DNA from: [Mycobacterium] crassicus
GTDB taxonomy: Bacteria > Actinomycetota > Actinomycetes > Mycobacteriales > Mycobacteriaceae
Assembly: GCF_020181615.1 (NCBI RefSeq)
Contig: NZ_CP084029.1
Coordinates: 3,764,800 to 3,828,799 of the forward strand
Direction: 5' to 3'
DNA length: 64,000 bases
The translations under genes and the position numbers were made by a program. This document shows, in pieces, positions 57,791-64,000 of the stretch. Position 1 is the stretch's first letter; each line of letters opens with the position of its first letter. The notes beneath the pieces were generated by a model, which did not search any database, was not told the DNA's origin, and saw only the letters and a program-made list of their open reading frames with translations.

Positions 57791-58987
57791 TCAGACGGGA
57801 CTTTCATCGCAGAGCCGCTTGGGCGGCTTGGTGGGGACGGGCGCAGGCAGCAGCGTCAGGGATCGCGGTGCGCTGCTGCGCTTTCCGCGCGAGTGGTCGC
57901 TGCTGGGACGGGGCTTGCTCCGCTCGCCGGCCAGCGCCTCCTCGCCGAACCCGCGAACGCACTCCGGATCGGGCCCGTCCATCGGCAGGCCGGTGAAGAA
58001 CTTGGCGGCCATGCAGCCGCCCCGGCAGGTGTCGAACAGCGGGCAGCTGGCGCAGGCGCCACCGGCCTTCGGGTTGCGCAGCTCCTGAAACAGTTCGGAG
58101 TGCTTCCATACGTTGTCGAAGCCGCCGTCGGTCAAGACGTTTCCGGCCAAGAACTCGTCGTGGATGGCGAACGGGCAGGCATAGACGTCGCCCACCGGGT
58201 CGATCAGGCAGACCACCCTTCCGGCCCCGCACATGTTCAGCCCGGCCAACGCGCCGGATTCGCCCAGCGGCGCCAGGTGGAAGAACGAGTCACCGGTCAG
58301 CACGCCCTCACCTTTGGCGACCAGCCAGTTGTACAGCTGCTTCTGCTGTGCGGCGGTGGGATGCAGGTCGTCCCAGACGTCCACGCCCCGGCCCGATGGC
58401 CGCAGCCGCGTGATCCGCAGGGTGGCGCCGTATCGCTTTGCCAGCTCCGCGAAGTCGTCGAGCTGGTCGATGTTGTGGCGGGTCGCCACGACGGAGATCT
58501 TGGTGTCGGCGAAGCCGGCCGCGGCCAGGTTCTCCAGCGCCCGGATCGCCATGTCGAAGGAGCCTTTGCCCCGGATCGGGTCGTTGACCTCGGCGGTGGC
58601 CCCGTCCAGTGAGATCTGCACGTCGACGTAGTCGCTGGCGGCCAGTTTGGCGGCCACCTCAGGGGTGATCCGCAGGCCGTTGGTGGAGAACTTCACGCCG
58701 ACGTGATGGGCGGTGGCGTAGTCCACCAACTCCCAAAAATCGTCTCGGACAGTGGGTTCCCCGCCACCGATATTGACGTAGAACACCTGCATGCGTTCCA
58801 GCTCGTCGATGATGTCCTTGCACTGTTGGGTGGACAGCTCACGCGGGTCACGCCGGCCCGAGGCGGACAGGCAGTGCACACACGCCAGGTTGCAGGCGTA
58901 GGTGAGCTCCCAGGTCAGACAGATCGGCGCATCGAGGCCGTGTTCAAAGTGCTCAACCAGGGTCGGTGCGACGGCTGGGGCGCTCAC
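57791..58987 (-). CDS. mftC: Mycofactocin radical SAM maturase MftC
   Basis: A 398-residue radical SAM enzyme that decarboxylates the C-terminal Tyr of MftA and cross-links it to the preceding Val. The 4Fe-4S triad is Cys32, Cys36 and Cys39 (YACNLACVHC). The GGEP motif is in NIGGGEPTVRDDF. The C-terminal SPASM domain provides further cluster cysteines in NMCGAGRVVCLIDPVGDVYACP (shown in part) and CASCPLFDTCRGGC. A Ser/Arg/Lys-rich tail of about 40 residues follows. GTG 58987 overlaps the mftB stop. Confidence 0.96.
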   Translation of the reverse strand: MSAPAVAPTLVEHFEHGLDAPICLTWELTYACNLACVHCLSASGRRDPRELSTQQCKDIIDELERMQVFYVNIGGGEPTVRDDFWELVDYATAHHVGVKFSTNGLRITPEVAAKLAASDYVDVQISLDGATAEVNDPIRGKGSFDMAIRALENLAAAGFADTKISVVATRHNIDQLDDFAELAKRYGATLRITRLRPSGRGVDVWDDLHPTAAQQKQLYNWLVAKGEGVLTGDSFFHLAPLGESGALAGLNMCGAGRVVCLIDPVGDVYACPFAIHDEFLAGNVLTDGGFDNVWKHSELFQELRNPKAGGACASCPLFDTCRGGCMAAKFFTGLPMDGPDPECVRGFGEEALAGERSKPRPSSDHSRGKRSSAPRSLTLLPAPVPTKPPKRLCDESPV

Positions 58988-59310
58988 GGAGTCTCCTTGG
59001 GCTCGGCTGGGATCAGGATCTGGGACGCCGCCAGGACGCCCAGGGCACGCAGGTAGGCCGGCTCCGCCGCGGCGTCGATCCCGGCGGCGCGGCAGGCCGC
59101 CCGGGCGTCGGGATGTTCGGCCAGCGAGTTCACCAGCGTGACCATGGTCAGGGTCTTCAGGAACGACAGTTTGCGCGTTCCGAAGTGGTACAGCAGCGCG
59201 CCGAAAGACTCAGGCCGGACCGACACCTGCGGATGCAGGCGCCAGCCGCGATCCGGATCGAAGATGTCCCCCACGTCGGAGACGCGCGCCGCTCCTGCGG
59301 CGGCGGACAC
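58984..59310 (-). CDS. mftB: Mycofactocin peptide chaperone MftB
   Basis: A roughly 108-residue RiPP-recognition (PqqD-like) protein that binds the MftA leader and hands it to MftC. The diagnostic block is LHPQVSVRPESFGALLYHFG followed by TRKLSFLKT. GTG 59310 starts two bases after the mftA stop. An alternative GTG at 59328 would overlap mftA by 16 bases; neither has a clear ribosome site, so the start is uncertain. Confidence 0.9.
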   Translation of the reverse strand: MSAAAGAARVSDVGDIFDPDRGWRLHPQVSVRPESFGALLYHFGTRKLSFLKTLTMVTLVNSLAEHPDARAACRAAGIDAAAEPAYLRALGVLAASQILIPAEPKETP

Positions 59311-59312
59311 GG

Positions 59313-59408
59313 TCAGTAGACCCCGCACATCCCGTCGATGGACACCTCTTCGACCAGGCTCTCGGTCACGATCTCGGAGGTGGTGTCGTTCTGCTGGTTC
59401 TGGTCCAT
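59313..59408 (-). CDS. mftA: Mycofactocin precursor peptide MftA
   Basis: A 31-residue ribosomal peptide, starting [20 protein letters not shown] and ending in the invariant core IDGMCGVY. The terminal Val-Tyr becomes the cofactor after MftC, MftE and MftD act; the upstream acidic leader is recognised by MftB. A GAGAGAGG ribosome site lies eight bases before ATG 59408. It is the first gene of mftABCD. Confidence 0.97.
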   Translation of the reverse strand: MDQNQQNDTTSEIVTESLVEEVSIDGMCGVY

Positions 59409-59435
59409 GACGCGGGCCTCTCTCACGTTCAGGTT

Positions 59436-59451
59436 CGACAATCAGCTGTCG
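59436..59451. promoter_or_regulatory. Candidate MftR operator before mftA
   Basis: CGACA, six bases, TGTCG form an inverted repeat between mftA and the divergent mftR. Additional TGTC/GACA half-sites follow at 59452-59475. MftR is known to repress the mft genes from this intergenic region; the exact site here is inferred. Confidence 0.45.
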
Positions 59452-59471
59452 TGTCGGTCACAATCTCGGAC

Positions 59472-59500
59472 AGAATATGGCATCGAGTGCCGTAAAGGAA
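59472..59500 (-). promoter_or_regulatory. Predicted promoter of mftABCD
   Basis: On the minus strand TTCCTT (59500-59495) and TATTCT (59477-59472) are 17 bases apart, giving a leader of about 57 bases that contains the candidate operator. The -10 is good and the -35 weak. Confidence 0.4.
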
Positions 59501-59513
59501 GGGGGGCGGTCAG

Positions 59514-60110
59514 ATGGGCGGTATGCCGGTACCGCAGCCCCGCGCCGGTCGGCGCCGTTCCACCACTCGGCAACACATCTCCGACGTGGCGATCGACCTG
59601 TTCGCCACCCGAGGGTTCGATGAGGTCAGTGTCGATGACGTCGCACGGGCCGCGGGTATCGCCCGCCGCACCCTGTTCCGGTACTACGCCTCCAAGAGCG
59701 CCATCCCGTGGGGCGATTTCGACGCGCACCTGCAGCAGCTGGGTGAACTGCTCGACGGCATCGATCCCGCCGCTCCGCTGGGCGACGCGTTGCGCGAAGC
59801 GCTGTTGGCGTTCAACACTTTCGACGCGGGTGAGACCGCCCGGCATCGTCGCCGCATGCGGGTGATCCTGCAGACCGACGAGCTGCAGGCGTATTCCATG
59901 ACGATGTACGCGGGCTGGCGCGGCGTGATCGCCGGGTTCGTGTCGCGACGGGTCGGCGTGGACTCGACCGACCTGCGTCCGCAGACGGTGGCGTGGACGA
60001 TGCTGGGAGTTGCGCTCAGCGCCTACGAACGTTGGCTGGGCGACGAATCACTGGAACTGCCCCAGACTCTGGGCGAGGCGTTCGACGCCATCCGCGGCGG
60101 CCTGGACTGA
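59514..60110 (+). CDS. mftR: Mycofactocin system TetR regulator MftR
   Basis: A 198-residue TetR-family repressor, divergent from mftA. The helix-turn-helix spans about 20-65 ([37 protein letters not shown]), and the rest is the ligand/dimer domain with [19 protein letters not shown], a stretch shared by MftR proteins. In M. smegmatis the ligand is oleoyl-CoA or a related acyl-CoA. AAAGGAAGGGGGG precedes the start; ATG 59523 is an alternative. Confidence 0.93.
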   Translation: MGGMPVPQPRAGRRRSTTRQHISDVAIDLFATRGFDEVSVDDVARAAGIARRTLFRYYASKSAIPWGDFDAHLQQLGELLDGIDPAAPLGDALREALLAFNTFDAGETARHRRRMRVILQTDELQAYSMTMYAGWRGVIAGFVSRRVGVDSTDLRPQTVAWTMLGVALSAYERWLGDESLELPQTLGEAFDAIRGGLD

Positions 60111-60120
60111 CCGGCGCCCC

Positions 60121-61167
60121 TCAGCCGGCGATGTCGCGGTAGGCGGCGACGACCGGCTCGAGTTCGTCCGGGGTGGCGCCGTGCATGATCACCGCGTCGG
60201 CACCGTAGTCGAACTCTTGTCGAACACGCTCCGCACAGCGGCGCGCCGGCCCGGTCGCGGCCGGCTCGAGCCATTCGTCGGGGATCAACGTCGCGATGTG
60301 TTCGATCTGCGCGGGCGTGGCCTTGTGATCGATGCCTCCCGCGACCGAGGTCACCACCGGATCCGCCCGGAATCGTTGCAGCACCAAGGGATCCCAGTTG
60401 TTGGTGCGCACCAGCAGATCGCCGTAGCCCTGTAGGTAGGTGGCCAGCCGGGCGACGGTCTTCTTCAGCCGCAGCTCCTCGGGCAGGTGATCGCCGACCG
60501 TGGCGAAGCACGACCACACCCGCACCGTGTCCGGGTCGCGCCCGGCGCGCTCCGCGGCGTCCTTGACGGTTCGCACGCAGCGGCCGAGGGTTTCCGGGGT
60601 GAAGTAGGTGTGCAGCACGACATCGTCGAACAGCCGGCCGCCCAGCGCCAGGGTGTTGGGGCCGAAGGCGACCAGCGCCAGCCGGATGTCTTCATCGAAG
60701 TCGGGGTCCAGCGCCAGCACCGGGTAGCGGCCCATCGGGCCGTCATGGTTGATGATGACTTCACCGCGCCACAACCGTCGCATCACCTGCGCCCAGTCGG
60801 CCATCTGCGCCGTCGTCACCGCCGGAATGCCGAACCCGGCGTAGATGGCGCCGATCCCGCGCCCGATGCCCAGGGTGAAGCGGCCACCGGACAACCGGTG
60901 CAGTGTCGTCGCCCATGACGCGGTGATCAGCGGATGGCGGGTGTTGTGATTGGTCGCCGCCGTCGCGATGCGCATCGTGCCGGTGACCGCGCATGCCGCA
61001 CCGGCCAGCGACGAGGCTTCCTTGACGTTCCAGCGCTCGGAGATGAAAGCGGTTCCGAAGCCGAGTTCTTCGCCGCGGCGGGCCTCGTCCACCAGCGTGG
61101 CCGGGCCGTCCCCACCGGCCCCTGCCAACAGGTAATAGCCCAGCTCGTCGAGCACACGTTGGTTCAT
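60121..61167 (-). CDS. F420-dependent luciferase-like oxidoreductase (TIGR03857-like)
   Basis: A 348-residue luciferase-like monooxygenase-family protein. ELGFGTAFISERWNVKEAS, GTMRIATAATNHNTRHPL and GGRFTLGIGRG mark the TIM barrel and the cofactor phosphate site used by actinobacterial members for coenzyme F420. Substrate unknown. ATG 61167 overlaps the hydrolase stop by four bases, so it is the last gene of a three-gene operon; it converges with mftR, ending ten bases from it. Confidence 0.85.
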   Translation of the reverse strand: MNQRVLDELGYYLLAGAGGDGPATLVDEARRGEELGFGTAFISERWNVKEASSLAGAACAVTGTMRIATAATNHNTRHPLITASWATTLHRLSGGRFTLGIGRGIGAIYAGFGIPAVTTAQMADWAQVMRRLWRGEVIINHDGPMGRYPVLALDPDFDEDIRLALVAFGPNTLALGGRLFDDVVLHTYFTPETLGRCVRTVKDAAERAGRDPDTVRVWSCFATVGDHLPEELRLKKTVARLATYLQGYGDLLVRTNNWDPLVLQRFRADPVVTSVAGGIDHKATPAQIEHIATLIPDEWLEPAATGPARRCAERVRQEFDYGADAVIMHGATPDELEPVVAAYRDIAG

Positions 61168-62270
61168 CGCCTGACCACCTCTCGAAGAAATCGCTCCGTC
61201 TCGGCCTGCACCCGCCGGGAGAAGATATGTCCGGCATGGCCGCCGTCGTGCCAGTAAAGCCGACCGCCCCACCGATCATGCAGTGCCACCGCAGGTTCCG
61301 GATACGCCATCCGGTCGTGCCGCGCCGCCACGATCAGCCGACGCTCGGCCGGTGGCGCAGGATCGGTTTCCAGCAGATCCACCACCGACATCAACGCTGC
61401 GGCGACCTCGGAGCGCAACGCGTCACAGACGGCGAGCCCCGCCGGGCCCCACCGCCACAGATGATGCGCGATCATCGAGTTGAGCCCGGCGATCGGGGTG
61501 TACACCGCCACGGCATCGACTCCGGTCTCCAGGTGGGACACCAGCGCGGCGACCGGGCTACCCAACGACACACCGGCCACCGTCACGGCGGTGGCCTGCG
61601 GCGCCACCCATCGCACCACCGCGCGGACTTCGGAGATCGCGCGCATCATCCCGGCGACATTGGCCAGCGGATCATGCCCGGGATAGGGCGGCCAGGCGTG
61701 GCGGCGCACACCGTGGCCGGGCTGCACCGGCAGCGCGACGTTGAAACCCAGCCGGTACAACCGCCGCACGCGTGCCACCAGCAGGTCCGATGAGTTGCCT
61801 TGGCCGGCCCCGTGCACCCAGACCAGCCAGGGCCGCGGAGCACCCTCATGGCGGCACACCTGCACGACGGCCGTCGCCGGGGCGCCGAACTCCGCCAACG
61901 ACTCAGGCAACCGGGGATCGTGGCGGTAGCTCAGCTGCTCGACGGTCAGGCCCGCCAGCCGGCGCCGTTGAATTGCCGCCACCCGCAGGGGGTTCGGTGC
62001 GGTGTGCGCCGCGTCGAGACCCAGTCCGGACAGCTCTTCGGCGGCTGCCACGCACCCGGACAGCGGTCGCGCCAACGCCGGGGCCGGCGCCAGCAGCGTC
62101 ATCCCGGTCAACGTCAGCTCGTCGATCAGCACCTCCCCCAGCTGGCGCAGCCCGCGCGGCGAAGCCACCGCCCAGTCGGAGGATCCGCGCAGCGCGTCGA
62201 CCGACCGGGGCAGCACCCCACCTAGCCCCCGGATGATCTGCGGTACGCGTTGCGCCGATGCCATCGCCAT
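61164..62270 (-). CDS. Alpha/beta hydrolase
   Basis: A 368-residue hydrolase. The oxyanion region is WLVWVHGAGQGNSSDLL, the nucleophile Ser lies in VTVAGVSLGSPVAAL (GxSxG), the acid is the Asp in VAARHDRMAYPE, and the His is in HDGGHAGHIFSR. The first 130 residues are a family-specific extension. Start ATG 62270 overlaps the monooxygenase stop by one base; the frame is open much further upstream, but only as an overlap with that gene. An esterase acting after the Baeyer-Villiger enzyme would be chemically sensible (inference). Confidence 0.82.
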   Translation of the reverse strand: MAMASAQRVPQIIRGLGGVLPRSVDALRGSSDWAVASPRGLRQLGEVLIDELTLTGMTLLAPAPALARPLSGCVAAAEELSGLGLDAAHTAPNPLRVAAIQRRRLAGLTVEQLSYRHDPRLPESLAEFGAPATAVVQVCRHEGAPRPWLVWVHGAGQGNSSDLLVARVRRLYRLGFNVALPVQPGHGVRRHAWPPYPGHDPLANVAGMMRAISEVRAVVRWVAPQATAVTVAGVSLGSPVAALVSHLETGVDAVAVYTPIAGLNSMIAHHLWRWGPAGLAVCDALRSEVAAALMSVVDLLETDPAPPAERRLIVAARHDRMAYPEPAVALHDRWGGRLYWHDGGHAGHIFSRRVQAETERFLREVVRR

Positions 62271-63934
62271 CACCCCAGTTCGAAACCGCTGTAGCCGGCC
62301 GCCGCGATCTGGTCGCAGCGCCGCCGGTACTCCGGAATACCTCCGGTATAGCCCATGTACATCCGCTTCTTGCCGGGGACGTTTCCGCCGTTGTACCAGG
62401 AACTGCACGTCGGGTGGGTTAGCACCGTCGGCGCGACCAACGACGTGGTGTGCTCGATCCACTCGGCCTGCGCGGCCGGCAACGCCTCGATGGAGCGGTA
62501 CCCGTTGGCCCGCAGATAGTCGATGCAATCACCGATCCATTCCACGTGCTGCTCCAGCGCGGCGACGAAATTGGTTGCTGCGCTTGGACTACCCGGTCCC
62601 TGGACGGTGAACAGGTTCGGGAACCCGGTGACTTGCAGTCCCAGATAGGACACCGGTCCCTCATCCGCCCAGACGTCGCGAAGCAACACGCCGTCGCGAC
62701 CGCGGACGTCGATGCGGCTCAGCGCGCCGGTCATGGCGTCGAAGCCGGTGGCGTAGACGATCACGTCGAGGTCGTAGTGGCCTGCCGCGGTGCCGATACC
62801 GGCCGGTGTCACCGCGCTGATCGGCTCGGCGCGTAGATCAACCAGTGTCACGTTGTCGCGGTTGAAGGTTTCGTAATAGCCCTGGTCGATGATCGGTCGC
62901 TTGCAGGCGAACGGGTGCGTCGGCACCAGCGCTGCCGCCGTCCGCGGGTCCCGGACGATTCGGGCGACGGCTTCGCCGTACAACTGCGCCGCCAACCGAT
63001 TGGCATCCATGTCGAAGAAGAGGTCGCCCCAGTTCAGGGCACCCATCACCCCGTGCTCCTGCACCGCACGGAGTTGCTCCTCCCGCGAGGCCGACTTCAA
63101 CGGCGGCCGGCTCAGCATGTCGAGCAGCACCGAGAAGGCCGACAGCCGAGCGGCGCCGACCGGATGCTCCCGCTGGGCGGCACGGATGCTTGCGTAATCG
63201 GCTTTCAGCGCGTCCAATTCCCCTGGCGCGAAGGCGCGGACCTGCCAGGGCAGCGTGTAGGCCGGCGAGCGCTGGAAGACATGAAGGTGCGCGGCTTCTC
63301 GCGCCACTACCGGGATCAGCTGGACGCCGGTGGATCCGGTGCCGACAACGCCCACCCGCCTGCCTGTCAGGTCGACACCCGATCGGGGCCAGCGGCTGGT
63401 GTACAGCGACGTCCCGCCGAACCCGGCCATCCCGGCGATATCGGGTTCCAGTGGCACCGAGAGGATTCCGGAGGCGGCGACCACGAAGGGCGCAATGAAC
63501 CGCTCGCCGGTCCGGGCGACCACTGTCCATGCCGCGGCGGCGTCGTCGTAGGTCATCGCGGCGACCTCGGTCTCCAAGGCGATGTCGCGGCGCAGATCGA
63601 GCCGGTCAGCGACGAAGTTCAGGTACGCCTCGATCTCCGGTTGGGCCGGCATGGTCTCGGTCCAGACCCATTCCTGCTGGATCTCCTCGGAGAAACTGTA
63701 GGAGTATTCGATGCTTTCGATGTCGCAGCGCGCACCCGGGTACCGGTTGACCAGCCAGGTCCCGCCGACCGCATCGGCCATCTCCAGCACGCGGGTGCGC
63801 ACTCCGAGTTCGCGCAGTCTGTGCAGCGCGTACAAGCCGGAGAATCCGGCCCCGATGACCAACGCGTCGAAGTACCTCGCGGCACCGTCCCCGCCGGGGC
63901 GGGACGTGCCGGCGGCTGCCACGGGCTGTGTCAT
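62270..63934 (-). CDS. Flavin monooxygenase, Baeyer-Villiger type
   Basis: A 554-residue class B flavoprotein monooxygenase. The FAD motif is VIGAGFSGLYALHRL at about 27-41, and the NADPH motif is VGVVGTGSTGVQLIP. GGTWLVNRYPGARCDIES is typical of Baeyer-Villiger enzymes. The fingerprint FxGxxxHxxxWP reads FGGTSLYTSRWP, with Tyr at the His position. It would insert oxygen next to a ketone to give an ester or lactone. AGGAGG precedes ATG 63934. It is the first gene of the operon with the hydrolase and the F420-type oxidoreductase. Confidence 0.87.
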   Translation of the reverse strand: MTQPVAAAGTSRPGGDGAARYFDALVIGAGFSGLYALHRLRELGVRTRVLEMADAVGGTWLVNRYPGARCDIESIEYSYSFSEEIQQEWVWTETMPAQPEIEAYLNFVADRLDLRRDIALETEVAAMTYDDAAAAWTVVARTGERFIAPFVVAASGILSVPLEPDIAGMAGFGGTSLYTSRWPRSGVDLTGRRVGVVGTGSTGVQLIPVVAREAAHLHVFQRSPAYTLPWQVRAFAPGELDALKADYASIRAAQREHPVGAARLSAFSVLLDMLSRPPLKSASREEQLRAVQEHGVMGALNWGDLFFDMDANRLAAQLYGEAVARIVRDPRTAAALVPTHPFACKRPIIDQGYYETFNRDNVTLVDLRAEPISAVTPAGIGTAAGHYDLDVIVYATGFDAMTGALSRIDVRGRDGVLLRDVWADEGPVSYLGLQVTGFPNLFTVQGPGSPSAATNFVAALEQHVEWIGDCIDYLRANGYRSIEALPAAQAEWIEHTTSLVAPTVLTHPTCSSWYNGGNVPGKKRMYMGYTGGIPEYRRRCDQIAAAGYSGFELG

Positions 63935-63973
63935 GCTGCGCTGACCTCCTGTCGGTCCCTTCGCGGGTTCCGC

Positions 63974-63992
63974 TACCGATAGGGTTACGGTA
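63974..63992. promoter_or_regulatory. Inverted repeat upstream of the monooxygenase operon
   Basis: TACCG and CGGTA arms nine bases apart, followed by a second CGGTA (63993-63997), lie about 40-60 bases before the monooxygenase start. This may be an operator; the window ends before the promoter can be judged. Confidence 0.3.
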
Positions 63993-64000
63993 CGGTATTC

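Overview
The window is high-GC actinobacterial chromosome and almost certainly comes from Mycobacterium sensu lato. The evidence is the gene content and gene order: a complete mycofactocin locus, the S10 and spc ribosomal operons interrupted by an arylsulfatase and its formylglycine-generating enzyme, then secY-adk-map, the valine-catabolic mmsA-fadE-mmsB cluster, a PGRS repeat protein, TIGR00027-type methyltransferases and a DUF732 secreted protein. Most of the right two thirds runs in the same order as the M. tuberculosis Rv0691-Rv0753 region as I remember it, mostly on the minus strand here. The left edge (rmlB end, rmlC) belongs elsewhere in M. tuberculosis. The PGRS gene hints at a slow-growing or M. 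terrae-like lineage, but I cannot fix the species.

Region by region. 1-2651: end of rmlB, rmlC (rhamnose donor for the arabinogalactan linker) and a convergent FHA-ABC exporter. 2828-5758: a tightly coupled plus-strand operon of unknown function (FAD monooxygenase, DUF4389 membrane protein, methyltransferase, acidic secreted protein). 5762-8976: a MacB/FtsX-type ABC transporter. 9137-12745: mmsA, an isobutyryl-CoA dehydrogenase-like gene and mmsB, behind a palindromic operator. 12719-14003: an L,D-transpeptidase-like gene flanked by a 27-bp direct repeat, then a degenerate HAD protein. 14104-16204: a tandem repeat and a NarL-type two-component system. 16214-19438: MarR regulator, map, adk, secY. 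19752-24762: two tandem methyltransferases, a secreted phosphatase-like protein, a beta-lactamase-fold esterase and a DUF732 protein. 24850-34086: SppA and a 2,428-residue secreted PGRS protein that lacks a PE domain. 34267-38437: spc operon (rplO to rplN). 38651-41888: formylglycine-generating enzyme and arylsulfatase. 42130-43317: an orphan EccE-like type VII secretion protein. 43387-48916: S10 operon (rpsQ to rpsJ). 49312-52845: DUF4442 hotdog protein, lipoprotein carboxylesterase and cytochrome P450. 52827-60110: mycofactocin genes mftG-F-E-D-C-B-A and divergent mftR. 60121-63934: an operon of a Baeyer-Villiger-type monooxygenase, an alpha/beta hydrolase and an F420-type luciferase-like oxidoreductase.

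The main working groups are translation and protein export (ribosomal operons with secY, adk, map), sulfatase with its own activator, valine degradation, and mycofactocin synthesis. The last is a glycosylated peptide redox cofactor for alcohol-oxidising enzymes and sits next to several oxidative genes. The most unusual items are the direct-repeat insertion that left two overlapping convergent genes intact, the signal-peptide PGRS protein, the orphan EccE, two arrays of one dispersed repeat family, and the uncharacterised four-gene operon at the left. No tRNA, rRNA, CRISPR array, transposase or integrase was seen.
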